Shown: positions 8,648 through 18,143, counted from the first letter of the stretch. The stretch is 64,000 nt of DNA from Variovorax paradoxus (GCF_030815975.1 NZ_JAUSXL010000002.1:4204501-4268500); one strand, 5' to 3'. Translations and numbers: made by a program. The notes: generated by a model from the sequence alone, not told the origin.

Positions 8648-9741
8648 TGCATGGCCCCGGCAAGCGAGACGTCCTCGCGCTTGAGCATGAGATAGCGCCT
8701 GGCCACCGCGCCGGGTGCGCAGGCTTCGGCATGCAGCCAGGGCGGTTGCGTGTTCCGGTGTTCGTCCAGGTAGCGCGACAGCTGGCCCAGGTCGCAGGGC
8801 TCGCTGCCGATGAAGAAGCCATAGCCGCCGAACAGCTCCCGGTGCACCGGAATGTCCGAGAGCAGCAGCGGCACGCCCAGCGTGGCGGCTTCGGCGGCCG
8901 AGAGATTGAAGCCCTCGAAGGCGGACAGCGAGATGAAGGCCGTCGCGCCGCAGTACAGCCGCGTCAGTTCCTGGCGCGAAACCAGCCCGCGGTGCCGCAC
9001 ACAGCTGCCGAGCTCGGGCGCCATGCTGGCGACCATTCTTTTGACATCGGCCGCGCCGTTGCCCGTGATGTCGAGCCAGTCGACCAGCCCCTCGCGCTTC
9101 ATGCGCTCGAAGAGCTTCAGCGTGCCGCCAAAATTCTTGTGCGGGTAGTAGTGGTAGGACGCGATCAGGTAGCGCTCGCCGGCGGGCGGCTCGCGGGACG
9201 GTTCGGCCGCACCGGCCACACCCGCTGCGCGCTTGGCCTCCACCGGATTGAAGATGACCGTCGGATGCTCGCAGCGTCCGAAGTGCCGCTCGAAGTCCTG
9301 CTGGCTGCTCTTGCTGATGAACACCACGTCGGCCGCGCTGTGCGCGACGCGCCTGAGATTCCAGTCGAGCCACAGGCGCTTGGCGCGGCTGAAGTACGCA
9401 GGGTAGTGCCGGTACTGCAGATCGTGGACGATCACGATCGAATCCCGATGGCGCCCGAAAAGCGCGAACGGCAGGAAGTAGTTCGGGAACAGCGAGAACA
9501 CCCGCTCGCCCGATACCAGCGCCCGCAGGCAGTGGTAGTTGTAGAGCAGTATCTCGACCAGGAACCGGCTGATGCGCAGGCGCCGCGCGGCGGCGAAGAG
9601 GCGCGGATGCAGTTCGCTGGCCGGCTGGATGTGGTCGCCCTTGCACAGGCGCATCCTGCGCAGCAGGAGGTCGGACACGTTCAGCACGCCGCCCGCGCCG
9701 CGGTTGAGGCGGATCGTGTCGTAGAACAGGTACTTGTACAT
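8644..9741 (-). CDS. Glycosyltransferase family 4-like protein
   Basis: A 365-aa GT-B glycosyltransferase. N-terminal half: YKYLFYDTIRLNRGAGGVLNV, with an acceptor region rich in aromatic residues. C-terminal half: SYHYYPHKNFGGTLKLFERM, then the GT4 signature region FISLSAFEGFNLSAAEAATLG, with the E-x7-E type acidic pair that holds the nucleotide-sugar phosphates. It should add a sugar to the lipid-linked intermediate on the cytoplasmic side. ATG at 9741 is chosen because the frame upstream is shadow of the polymerase gene. Gap to the polymerase gene is 8 bp; the next gene overlaps by four bases. Confidence 0.85.
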   Translation of the reverse strand: MYKYLFYDTIRLNRGAGGVLNVSDLLLRRMRLCKGDHIQPASELHPRLFAAARRLRISRFLVEILLYNYHCLRALVSGERVFSLFPNYFLPFALFGRHRDSIVIVHDLQYRHYPAYFSRAKRLWLDWNLRRVAHSAADVVFISKSSQQDFERHFGRCEHPTVIFNPVEAKRAAGVAGAAEPSREPPAGERYLIASYHYYPHKNFGGTLKLFERMKREGLVDWLDITGNGAADVKRMVASMAPELGSCVRHRGLVSRQELTRLYCGATAFISLSAFEGFNLSAAEAATLGVPLLLSDIPVHRELFGGYGFFIGSEPCDLGQLSRYLDEHRNTQPPWLHAEACAPGAVARRYLMLKREDVSLAGAMQ

Positions 9742-9749
9742 GGTGAACC

Positions 9750-11072
9750 TCACAGCGTGCCGGAGGCGTACGGCGCCGCACCGCGGCGTGCCGGACGGAA
9801 GCGCGAACTCAGCAGCCCGGCGAACAGCGCCGCAATCAGCCCAGATGCCGCGAACGGCCCCCAGCCGAGGATCGGCCCGCGCATGAATGGCACATAGGCG
9901 GCCAGCAGCACCAGCGCGCACAGATAGCTGCCGGACAGCGCGGCGCGCGGATCGACCATCCTGTCCAGCACCCGGAAGCCGGCCGAGATCGCAAGGCCGA
10001 ACATCACGGGCCCGGCCAGCCCGAAGTCGAAGTACGCGGTGGTGAAGGGCGGCAGCGACAGGTTGGCCTGCGAGAAGTTGCCCAGGATGGCCGGCCATCC
10101 GAGCGGATCGAAGTCCGGAAACAGCTTCAGGTCGCGCGGCAGGAAGAACGAGAAAGCCGACAGCAGGTAGCGCCCCCATCCGAGCTCGGGCTCGGATGCG
10201 CGCTCGATGATTCCGGCCACGACGTACATCGCGTCGAAGTCCTGGCTGTAGGGAAAGGTGGCGAGCGATTCGCCCCAGAAAGTGCCGCGCGACACCAGGT
10301 TGAGCACCGGGCCAAGGCCCGCGATGGCGCCGAAGATCAGCAAGGCCAGCGTCCAGCGCCAGCCCCGGCCGAAGACATGGATGAAAAGAGGCAGCAGCCC
10401 GATCAGCAGTACTTGCCGCGCCGTGTTGACGGGGTTCGCCGCGAAGGCCGCCATGGCCAGCGAAAGGCCCGCGGCGCACCATGACCAGAACGTGCCGCGG
10501 CGCATGGCATGGATCGTCAGGGCCACGAAGCAGATCAGCACGATGAGCTTGGGCAGCGTCGAATAGACGATGTAGTCGACGGGCACGTTGTCGTCGGCCC
10601 CCGGAATGCCGCGCGCGATGAAGTTCAGGTCGGGGCGGATGAACAGCGAGGCAAACGCCGAGATCGCGCCGCTCAGGAGCAGCAGCGCCGGGTGGGCCAC
10701 GCCGGCCGACTGAACCTGAGGGCCCGCGTCGGTGCGCACCGGCGCCGACGCATCGGGCAGGCCAAAGCGGGCCGCCTCGACACCCGCCATGTACAGCAGC
10801 AGCAGCGTGAGCGCCTGCATGTGCGCGACCGGGCCGATCACCCCCGTGTCCCAGAACGAGACGTCAGCGGCGATCTGCATTGCCGGTGCCAGCGAGAAGT
10901 AGGTCAGGACCGTGGCGTAGTGGATCAGCAGGAAGACGCTGGCCCTCGGCGCGCCGAGCATCGACAGCTGGACCAGCGACAGCGCGCACACCGCCGCATA
11001 GCCCCATGACGGCTCGATCGAGCCGCACAGGAACGCAATGGCGATGCCTGACCAGAAGGAGAGCGCTCTCAT
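9750..11072 (-). CDS. Wzy-like O-antigen/exopolysaccharide polymerase
   Basis: A 440-aa integral membrane protein with 10-12 predicted helices and a large loop in the second half (FPYSQDFDAMYVVAGIIERA), the usual look of Wzy polymerases, which have little sequence conservation. It would join repeat units on the periplasmic side, with Wzc setting the length. The start at 11072 (RALSFWSGIAIAFLCG) directly opens the first helix; the upstream frame is shadow of the GDP-fucose synthase gene. The assignment rests on topology and context more than on motifs. Confidence 0.75.
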   Translation of the reverse strand: MRALSFWSGIAIAFLCGSIEPSWGYAAVCALSLVQLSMLGAPRASVFLLIHYATVLTYFSLAPAMQIAADVSFWDTGVIGPVAHMQALTLLLLYMAGVEAARFGLPDASAPVRTDAGPQVQSAGVAHPALLLLSGAISAFASLFIRPDLNFIARGIPGADDNVPVDYIVYSTLPKLIVLICFVALTIHAMRRGTFWSWCAAGLSLAMAAFAANPVNTARQVLLIGLLPLFIHVFGRGWRWTLALLIFGAIAGLGPVLNLVSRGTFWGESLATFPYSQDFDAMYVVAGIIERASEPELGWGRYLLSAFSFFLPRDLKLFPDFDPLGWPAILGNFSQANLSLPPFTTAYFDFGLAGPVMFGLAISAGFRVLDRMVDPRAALSGSYLCALVLLAAYVPFMRGPILGWGPFAASGLIAALFAGLLSSRFRPARRGAAPYASGTL

Positions 11073-11112
11073 GGGGGGCCTTGTGCTTGTTCTTGCGTGG
11101 GACGGTGCGGGC

Positions 11113-12090
11113 TCAGGCGTGCGCCAGCTCCTGGGCCGGCTGCAGCGACTTCTGGTAGTCCGCATAGGTGCGGCGCAGGCCCTCGGCCAGCGATACCGTG
11201 GGGTGCCATCCGAGGGCGGCGGCGCACGATATGTCGAGCAGCTTTCTCGGCGCGCCGTCCGGGCGCGAGGGGTCGAACCGGATCCTGCCCCGGTAGCCCA
11301 CGACCTCACCGACCAGTTGCGCCAGTTCGCCGATCGACAGGTCATCGCCCATGCCCAGGTTGATGTGGGCGCACATCGGCGTGGTGTGCTGCTCGTAGCC
11401 CGCGCGGCTCAGGCCCATCACGGTGGTGCAGCCTTCGGCCATGTCGTCGACGTAGAGGAACTCGCGCCTGGCCTGGCCGGTGCCCCAGATCAGCACCTCG
11501 GGCGCGTCGCTGGTCTTGGCAAGGTGGAAGCGGCGGATCAGCGCCGGCACCACATGGCTGTTCTCGATGTGGTAGTTGTCTCCGGGGCCGTACAGGTTGC
11601 AAGGCATCACGCTGCGGTAGTCGATGCCGTGCGAGGCGCCGTACTGGCGGTTGTAGCTCTCGCACAGCTTGATGCCGGCGATCTTGGCGATGGCGTAGGG
11701 CTCGTTGGTCGGCTCGAGCTGGCCGCCGAGCAGCGCATCTTCGCGGATCGGCTGCTCGGTCAACCGCGGATAGATGCAGCTCGAGCCGAGGAACAGCAGG
11801 CGCTTGACGTTCGCGAGGAACGCCTGGTGCGTGACATTGGCGGCAATCAGCAGGTTCTGGTAGATGAACTCCGCCGGATAGGTCATGTTGGCGTGGATGC
11901 CGCCGACCTTCGCTGCCGCCAGGTACACCTGGTCGACGCGCTCGGTGGCGAAGAAACGGCGAACGGCATCCTGGTCGAGAAGATCGAGTTCCTCGTGGCT
12001 GCGCGTGACGACCTCGTGCCCGAGGCTGCCCAGACGCTTCACGAGAGACTGCCCCACCATGCCGCGGTGACCAGCAACGTAGATACGCAT
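11113..12090 (-). CDS. fcl: GDP-L-fucose synthase
   Basis: A 325-aa NADP-dependent epimerase-reductase of the extended SDR family. It converts GDP-4-keto-6-deoxymannose to GDP-L-fucose. Visible: the nucleotide-binding GHRGMVG at 7-13, the catalytic Ser in [10 protein letters not shown] (103-104), and Tyr132-x3-Lys136 in PYAIAKIAG. Length and sequence fit the Fcl/WcaG family closely. Its substrate requires GDP-mannose (ManC in this operon) and a GDP-mannose 4,6-dehydratase, which is not in the window. It lies 67 bp after the sugar transferase gene and implies a fucose-containing exopolysaccharide. Confidence 0.93.
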   Translation of the reverse strand: MRIYVAGHRGMVGQSLVKRLGSLGHEVVTRSHEELDLLDQDAVRRFFATERVDQVYLAAAKVGGIHANMTYPAEFIYQNLLIAANVTHQAFLANVKRLLFLGSSCIYPRLTEQPIREDALLGGQLEPTNEPYAIAKIAGIKLCESYNRQYGASHGIDYRSVMPCNLYGPGDNYHIENSHVVPALIRRFHLAKTSDAPEVLIWGTGQARREFLYVDDMAEGCTTVMGLSRAGYEQHTTPMCAHINLGMGDDLSIGELAQLVGEVVGYRGRIRFDPSRPDGAPRKLLDISCAAALGWHPTVSLAEGLRRTYADYQKSLQPAQELAHA

Positions 12091-12157
12091 ATGTTCTTTC
12101 GGTTAAAGGTTGAGGTTGATGTGACGGGAGGGAAATGCAGATGCGGGCCGGCGGGCC

Positions 12158-12820
12158 CTAGCGGGAGCCGCGCGCGCCGGCCACCACGAGAAAGGTCTTC
12201 AGCAGGATCGCGATGTCCTGGCGGATCGAAAGGGTGGCGACATAGTCCGCATCCATCGCCGCGCGGCGCCGGTAGCTGACCTCGTTGCGCCCGCTCACCT
12301 GCCACAGCCCGGTGATGCCGGGCCGCACGGCGCAGTAGCTGCTCCAATAGACGCCGTACAGCTCCTTCTGGGCAAACATGCAGGGCCTCGGGCCGACCAC
12401 GCTCATGTCGCCCTTGAGCACGTTCCAGAACTGGGGCAGTTCGTCCAGGCTGTACTTGCGCAGCACCGCGCCGAAGCGCGTGATGCGCGGATCGCGGTCG
12501 AGCTTCTGGTACATCTCCCACTGCCGGCGGGCTGCTTCGTTGCCGCGCAGGTAGCGCTCCAGCACAGCGTCGGCATCGGGCACCATCGTGCGGAACTTGT
12601 AGAAGCTGAAGACGCGCCCGTCCCGGCCGTAGCGCGGCTGCTTGTAGATGCCCGGCTTGCCGGAAGTCAGCAGCACGCCGATCCAGACCAGCGCGAACGC
12701 CCATCCGAGCAGAAGGAAGAAGCCGCCGGCCAGCAGCACGTCCACGACCCGCTTGGTGCCCATCAGCAGCCGTGAATTGCCGGGCGAATGGACGGCGGCA
12801 TTCGATCGCAGCGTGTTCAT
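12158..12820 (-). CDS. Undecaprenyl-phosphate sugar phosphotransferase (initiating transferase)
   Basis: A 220-aa monotopic phosphoglycosyl transferase of the bacterial sugar transferase family, the short form without the multi-helix N-terminus of WbaP/WcaJ. One hydrophobic segment (VVDVLLAGGFFLLLGWAFAL) is followed by the conserved catalytic region: FYKFRTMVPDAD, RDPRITRFGAVLRKYSLDEL, PQFWNVLKGDMSVVGPRP and RPGITGLWQVSGRN. It starts repeat-unit assembly by linking a sugar-1-phosphate to undecaprenyl phosphate. Its ATG overlaps the stop of the Wzc gene (ATGA). Which sugar it uses is not determined by the sequence. Confidence 0.92.
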   Translation of the reverse strand: MNTLRSNAAVHSPGNSRLLMGTKRVVDVLLAGGFFLLLGWAFALVWIGVLLTSGKPGIYKQPRYGRDGRVFSFYKFRTMVPDADAVLERYLRGNEAARRQWEMYQKLDRDPRITRFGAVLRKYSLDELPQFWNVLKGDMSVVGPRPCMFAQKELYGVYWSSYCAVRPGITGLWQVSGRNEVSYRRRAAMDADYVATLSIRQDIAILLKTFLVVAGARGSR

Positions 12821-15112
12821 GATGCGGCGCTCGCACGGGCAGGTTGGGGAAGCTCGGCCACTGCGCTCGGGTATTCGTGCACCCGCGGCTGGTAGCCGCC
12901 GTAGCGGTAGGCCAGCTTGCCGTAGTAGCGCCGGCGCGTGTCCAGCGCATTCAGGACCACGCCCTGGAACTGCGCGCCGGCATGCCGCAGCTGGTGCGCG
13001 CTTTCCGACAGATCGCCCAGCTCGTTGTCCCCGGCGCGGGCGACCATCAGCAGCGTGCCCATGCAGGTCGCCATCTCGGCGGTCTCCGAGGCCAGCAGCA
13101 TCGGCGGCGTGTCCACGATCACCACGTCATAGCGTGCCGATGCCTTCTCGAGCACCCTGGCAAAGGCGTCGCTCGCCAGAAGCGCGCTGGGGTCGGTGGG
13201 CAGCGCGCCCGTGGTCATCACGTCCAGGTGCGCGAGCAAGCCCGTGTGGACGGCGTTCTGGAATTCGATGGAGCCCTGGATCAGCTCCGACAGGCCGCCG
13301 CGGCGCTTCAGCCCGAACATGGCGGCCAGGCTGCTGCGCCGCAGATCGGCATCGATCAGCAGCACGCGCCGGCCGGTCGAGGCGAGCACGGCCGCGAGGT
13401 TGGCCGACACGAAGGTCTTGCCCGCGCCCGGCGTGGCGCTCGAAATCATGATCCGGTTGTTCGATGCCTTGGGCATGGCGAACTTCAGCGCGGTGCGCAG
13501 CCGCCGCAATCCCTCCAGCGACGGGTCGTTCGGATGCTGCGCGGCCAGCAGGTGCACGCCGGGCTTGCCGTTGCGGACGGCGCGGTCGAGCAGGTGCTGG
13601 CGCACGCTGAGCGTCACGGTGCTGTAGACGTTCAGGGCCCGTGTGGGTCTCGATCTCGGCCGGGCTGGCGATGGTCTTGCGCCACGACCTGCGCAGGAAC
13701 GCCGAGCCTGCGCCAAACGACAGGCCCGCGATCAGCGCGATCCCCATGACGATCGAGGCCTTGGGCCGGATCGGCTTTTCCGGAAGCAGCGCCTGGTCGA
13801 GCACGCGCACGTTGCCGATGCGTCCCTCCTTCGCGAGGCGCATCTGCAGCGAACTGTTGAGCAGCGACACGTACAGGTCGGTATTGACCTTGATGTCGCG
13901 CTGCATGCGCAGCGAGTTCTGCTGCAGCATCGGCATGCGGCGGATGCGCTGCTCCACGCCCCCCATGGCCTTCCTGAGCGACGCGATCTGTGCGTCGATG
14001 GTCATCACGCTCGGGTCCCTGGCCGTGAAGCGCTCGGACAGCTCGATGCGCTTTTGCGTCGCATCGAACAGCTTCGTCTGCAGCTCCAGGTTCTGCGACA
14101 GCGCGTTGCGCGCCTCGTCGTCCAGGCTGACGGTTCCGTTCTGGTTGCGGTACTGGTTGTAGATTTCCTCGGACTGCTCGAGCTGCTGCTTGAACTTGGG
14201 CAGCTCGCTGCCCAGGAAGTTGAGGGCGCGCTGTGCCTGGGCCGTCTTCTGGTCGATGTTCACGCGCACGTAAAGCTGCGCCACTTCGTTGAGCAGGTTG
14301 GCCAGCTGCATCCGGTTGCCATCGCGCCAGCTCACCTCCACAACCGACGACTGCTTGCCCTTCTCGATCACGCGCAGGTCGCGCTGCAGCTCGAGCAGCA
14401 CCAGTTGCTTGGACTGGCGCACCAGCTCGAAGGCCGCGCCGGGCAGGCCCGACATCGAGCCCACCAGCAGATGGATCGGGCCGAGCGGGGTCTGCGCATC
14501 GAGCGGCGTGCCGACGGCGCCGGTGATCGGCTTGTCCAGCTTGGGGTGGGTCAGTGTGTACGCGCCGTTGGCGCCCGCGGTCAGCAGGAAGCGCTTGCCT
14601 TCCAGATCCGCCGGCACGTCCATCTGCGCGACCACGATCTGCTCGTTGCCGCTCACATAGCCCGACATGCCCGCGAAGCCCGGTTCGGAGAGCGTCTTGG
14701 CGCGCCGCGCCAGCCAGGCGCCGACGAGCGGCACGTACATCGGCTGCGCCTCGATGTAGAGCTTGGTGTTCTCGATCGCCTGGTCGAGCACCAGGCGCGA
14801 CTTGAGGATCTCGGCCTCGCCCGCGGTGGGCGTCTTGGCGTTGAGCGCATTGCTCGCCGAGTCGCCCACCAGCGTGCCGCCCGAGCGGTCCGCGTCCTCG
14901 ACCTGGATCAGCACGTTGGCCTCGTACACGCGCGGCCCGAACATGGCGTAGCCCGCGCCCAGGAGCAGCGCGACAGCGGTGATGCCCGCGATCTTCCATC
15001 GGCTGTCCAGCAGCAGGTCGACATGTTCCCTGAGCCTGGAAGGAGGGGTGTCGGAAGCCGCGGCATCGGGGGCCGAGGGAGCGGGAAGTGCAGGTTGCCA
15101 GTGCGCATTCAT
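12817..15112 (-). pseudogene. Wzc-like chain-length determinant and BY-kinase, frameshifted
   Basis: Inner-membrane polysaccharide co-polymerase fused to an autophosphorylating tyrosine kinase, the partner of Wza. First part: Wzz domain with N-terminal helix (ITAVALLLGAGYAMFGPRVY), long coiled-coil, and second helix (KASIVMGIALIAGLSFG). The frame breaks after AEIETHTG; the family-typical continuation LNVYSTVTLSVRQH lies one frame over. One extra G in the GGG run at 13635-13637 explains it. The kinase half is intact: Walker A SSATPGAGKTF, Walker A' VLLIDADLRR, Walker B VVIVDTPP, and a C-terminal tyrosine cluster (RRRYYGKLAYRYGGY). ATG 15112 follows AAAGGTG. Repaired length is about 764 aa. Sequencing error or real inactivation. 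Confidence 0.88.
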
Positions 15113-15155
15113 GAGGATCACCTTTGTGTGTTGCCTGGACGGGGGTGGCGAAGCG

Positions 15156-16334
15156 TCAGCGGCGGCTGGTGGTGCCGCCGAGGTTCACGATCTGCGCGGC
15201 GGGAAGGATCAGGCTGATCACCCGGTTCCAGCGCGCCAGCGGCACCGGGTCGATGTAGACCACGTCGCGCGGCTGCAGCTCGAAGCGGTCGGCAAGCGCC
15301 AGCGCCACCGGGTTCTTCGCGTCGAGGTGGTAGACCTCGGGCACGTCGCCGCTCGAATTGCGCACCACGTAGATCTGGTCGGTCGCCGCGGTCAGCAGTG
15401 CCGGGCCGCCCGCGTCGCCCAGCGCCTCGTTCAGGCTCAGCCGGCCGTCGCGCATCGTCAGGGCGGTGGGGCGCAGGATCTCGCCCATCACGTAGATGCG
15501 GCTGTCGTCCCGGGTGCCCACGTTCACGATGTCGCCGTTCTGCAGCGGGATGCGGGTCGGGTCCAGGCCCAGGCGCCGAAGCAGCGGCAGGTCGATCACC
15601 ATGGTGCGTTCCGCGCGCGTCAGGGTCACGCGCGAACGGTCCCCGGCCGGGGTGATGCTGCCGGCGCGGTTGATGGCCTCGGCGAGCGTCATCGGCACGT
15701 CGGTGAAGATCTGCAGGCCTGGCGTGCGGACCTCGCCTTCCACATAGACGCGCCGGCTGCGGAACGACTGGATCCGGACGCTCACGAGCGGATCCTTGAC
15801 GAAGGGCGCGATCTTGCGCGAGATCATTTCGGCGGCGGACCTCTCCGTCATGCCATCGATCCTGGTGCGGCCGATATAGGGAAAGCTGATCTCGCCTTCG
15901 CCATCGACGATGAAGCCTGGCGCGACGCTCACCCCGGTCGGGTCCGACTGCTGCGAGATGACCGCGCCCGCATTGGGCATCAGTTCAGGATGGCGATAGA
16001 CCACGATGCCGATCACGTCGCCCGGCGCGATCGTGTAGGCCGGCGCCTTGCCGAACAGCTGCCGCACCTCCGGCGGCAGCGCCGCGGGGTTGCGCGCCGC
16101 CATCGTGCGGATCAGCTCGGGCGTGATGGAGACGATCTTCGGCTCGTCCTTCGCATCGCCGCTCGTGCGCAAGGCGCCCCAGTTCCCGCTGTCGGGCGGG
16201 CCGAAGCCCGGGACCCCGCAGCCGCCCAGGCACAGCGGCAGCAGCAGCAGGACGGCCGATCGGATGCGGGTTCGGGCACGGGCGGGGACGGCGCGGGCGA
16301 TGCGCGAGGAACTGGCTGGATCGAGGTGTGCCAT
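15156..16334 (-). CDS. Wza-like polysaccharide export outer-membrane lipoprotein
   Basis: A 392-aa protein with a lipoprotein signal (AVLLLLPLCLGGC, Cys39), an export domain starting at YTIAPGDVIGIVVYRHPEL, and repeated SLBB-type beta-grasp segments (RRVYVEGEVRTPGLQ, SRIYVMGEILRPTAL). It should form the octameric outer-membrane channel that works with Wzc. ATG 16334 is preceded by AAAGGAC; the same frame stays open further upstream but only as shadow of the hydrolase gene. It lies 29 bp after the hydrolase gene, which physically links the polysaccharide genes to the NRPS-PKS block. Confidence 0.92.
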   Translation of the reverse strand: MAHLDPASSSRIARAVPARARTRIRSAVLLLLPLCLGGCGVPGFGPPDSGNWGALRTSGDAKDEPKIVSITPELIRTMAARNPAALPPEVRQLFGKAPAYTIAPGDVIGIVVYRHPELMPNAGAVISQQSDPTGVSVAPGFIVDGEGEISFPYIGRTRIDGMTERSAAEMISRKIAPFVKDPLVSVRIQSFRSRRVYVEGEVRTPGLQIFTDVPMTLAEAINRAGSITPAGDRSRVTLTRAERTMVIDLPLLRRLGLDPTRIPLQNGDIVNVGTRDDSRIYVMGEILRPTALTMRDGRLSLNEALGDAGGPALLTAATDQIYVVRNSSGDVPEVYHLDAKNPVALALADRFELQPRDVVYIDPVPLARWNRVISLILPAAQIVNLGGTTSRR

Positions 16335-16363
16335 GGGGTGTCCTTTCTTCCTGGGGAATCGGT

Positions 16364-17332
16364 TCACTGCGGGACGTAGGCGTCGTGCTTGGGGCGCTCC
16401 ACGACGGGTGCGAGCGGGTTCGGGCTGGTGCTGGTGCTGGTGCTGGTGCTGGTGCTGGTGCCGGGGCTGCGGCGCTCCGGGCTGGTGCCGACCGCGCAGG
16501 CGGCCACCCAGCCGCCGACGGAGCGCAGGAACAGCTGCTGTCCTCGCACCGTGCACAGCGTGTGGTCGGCGTCGCGCATGAATTCGTACTGCACGGCCTG
16601 CGCGAACGGCTCGCTGCGGAACGGGCCGAGCTGGTCGCGGTCGTGGTCGCAGACATGCAGCGAGCCTGAATAGAGCAGCTGCACCGCCACCTTGCGCTCG
16701 ACCAGCCGCCTCATGGTGGCGCCGAACCACACGGCGTTGACCTCGGGCGGCTTGCGTTCCGCGAAGAAGCCGGGCAGCGGCTTGGTCGAATGGCTGGGCA
16801 GCAGGTGGCGCTGCAGCCAGCGCTTGGCCTTGCCCGCGAACGACGGATGCGCGGGTGCCGCCAGTGCGCGCCGCAGCGTGCGTTCCCAGCGCGAGCGCCG
16901 ATCCGGAAAGGCGTAGCCGTCGAACAGCGAGAGCGCCACCACGCGCGTGTCCGTCGCGGCCGTGGTCATGGCGTGCTCCACGCCCGAGCACATGCCCACG
17001 ATCGCGAACTTGCGGATGCCCAGCATGCCTTCGAGAAGGTCCATGCCGGCGCGCAGGTCGCGCACCGCGCGGGTCTGCAGGTCGGACGACGAGTCGGAGG
17101 CGTCGCTGTCCCCCAGGCCGCCGAGGTCGAAGCGCAGGCTGCTCACGCCGCGCGCGGCCAGCACGTGCGCCAGCTTCACGTTGATGCGGCGCGGCCCGAC
17201 CCGGTGGTTGGCGCCCATGTTGAGCATCAGGCAGGCGACATCGGCCGGCGCCCGGTACATGGGAATGGTGATCATGCCCATCAGTGCGTTTCCCGGTCCG
17301 AACTGGACGGGGTATTGCGTCATGTCATTCAT
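16364..17332 (-). CDS. Alpha/beta hydrolase resembling exosortase-A-associated hydrolase 1
   Basis: A 322-aa alpha/beta hydrolase. The core segment LMLNMGANHRVGPRRINV, then SSLRFDLGGLGDSD, is typical of the hydrolase-1 type found with exosortase-A loci. The nucleophile elbow reads IVGMCSGVEHA, so the usual Ser is a Cys (G-M-C-S-G). It could act as a type II or off-loading thioesterase for the upstream assembly line, which lacks its own. The C-terminus carries a Thr-Ser repeat encoded by a perfect hexamer array. ATG 17332 overlaps the previous gene by 8 bases (ATGAATGA); a second ATG at 17323 is possible. No exosortase gene is seen. Confidence 0.7.
   Translation of the reverse strand: MNDMTQYPVQFGPGNALMGMITIPMYRAPADVACLMLNMGANHRVGPRRINVKLAHVLAARGVSSLRFDLGGLGDSDASDSSSDLQTRAVRDLRAGMDLLEGMLGIRKFAIVGMCSGVEHAMTTAATDTRVVALSLFDGYAFPDRRSRWERTLRRALAAPAHPSFAGKAKRWLQRHLLPSHSTKPLPGFFAERKPPEVNAVWFGATMRRLVERKVAVQLLYSGSLHVCDHDRDQLGPFRSEPFAQAVQYEFMRDADHTLCTVRGQQLFLRSVGGWVAACAVGTSPERRSPGTSTSTSTSTSTSPNPLAPVVERPKHDAYVPQ
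16425..16460. repeat. Perfect hexanucleotide tandem repeat (CTGGTG x6)
   Basis: Six uninterrupted copies of CTGGTG. On the coding (minus) strand they are read as alternating Thr and Ser codons near the C-terminus of the alpha/beta hydrolase. Because the unit is six bases, gain or loss of copies changes tail length without shifting the frame. Confidence 0.9.
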
Positions 17333-18143
17333 GGAGGGCACCCTGCAAGCGGTTGAGCGCATCGGCCGGAACCATGGCGCTGTTGGGATAGGGATCGGAG
17401 GTCCAGTCGAGCCGGTGCTGGAAATAGGCGAGCCGCACCGGCATGTGGCGCGACTGCTGCTCGGCCGCCCATTGCGCGGTGTGTTCGTCGTCGGGCCCTG
17501 TCAGCACCAGCGTGTCGTGCAGGGCCGTGAGCGGCAGGGATTCGGGAACCAGCGCACCGAGCTGCGTGCGCAGCGTGGGCGACAGCAAGGTGCCCAGCGC
17601 TTCTTCGGGCAGCGCGCCGGGATCGTTCGCGAGGCTCCGGCGCCAGACCAGGTCCGGAATGCAGAAGGTCGTATCGATGGCCACGACATGGTGCTCCCGC
17701 AGCAGGCGCGCATAGCGTCGGCCGTCGATCACCGGCTCCCACAGCACGAGCCGCGACGGGTCGCAGCGCCCGTTGCGCGCCGCCAGCACGGCCAGGGTTG
17801 CGCCAAGCCGTGCGCCGACCCAGACGATGCGGCCTCCCGGAACCCTGCGGCGCAACTCTTCGTGGGCCGAGCACAGGTCGCGGCGCCAGCCGTCGAGTTC
17901 TCCTTCGCTTTCATCGCCGGGCGAGTCGCCCGCGCCGTGAAAGTCGAAACGCAGGGTGGCAATGCCCGAGCGCGCGAGGCGCTCGGCCAGGACCTTGAAG
18001 AAGCGATGGGTCCGCAGGCCCTCCTGGCCGAAGGGCGGGCACACGAGCACCGTGGTGGTTCCGGGCCGCCCATCGCCGGCGGCATGGAACACGCCGAAGA
18101 GCTGGCGCGAGGCCGGTCCGAACATGAAGGGGTGTGCGTTCAT
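17325..18143 (-). CDS. Alpha/beta hydrolase resembling exosortase-A-associated hydrolase 2
   Basis: A 272-aa protein of alpha/beta-hydrolase type: VLVCPPFGQEGLRTHRF, then ATLRFDFHGAGDSPGDE. The nucleophile elbow is WVGARLGATLA, that is G-A-R-L-G with Arg in place of Ser. The hydrolase-2 group of exosortase-A loci shows the same kind of change as far as I recall. It may therefore be non-catalytic, or use another residue. The ATG overlaps the stop of the phosphopantetheinyl transferase (ATGA), and its own stop overlaps the next hydrolase. Probable role: release or handling of the NRPS-PKS product; this is inference from position. Confidence 0.68.
   Translation of the reverse strand: MNAHPFMFGPASRQLFGVFHAAGDGRPGTTTVLVCPPFGQEGLRTHRFFKVLAERLARSGIATLRFDFHGAGDSPGDESEGELDGWRRDLCSAHEELRRRVPGGRIVWVGARLGATLAVLAARNGRCDPSRLVLWEPVIDGRRYARLLREHHVVAIDTTFCIPDLVWRRSLANDPGALPEEALGTLLSPTLRTQLGALVPESLPLTALHDTLVLTGPDDEHTAQWAAEQQSRHMPVRLAYFQHRLDWTSDPYPNSAMVPADALNRLQGALHE

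Noticed and set aside
12817..13716. Stand-alone BY-kinase gene (split Wzc)
   Set aside because: The only upstream start is a TTG in shadow sequence, and the two halves join perfectly if one base is removed, so a frameshift is the better explanation.
16425..16460. CRISPR-like or satellite array
   Set aside because: A 6-bp unit without spacers inside a coding gene; a simple codon repeat. No CRISPR array was seen anywhere in the window.
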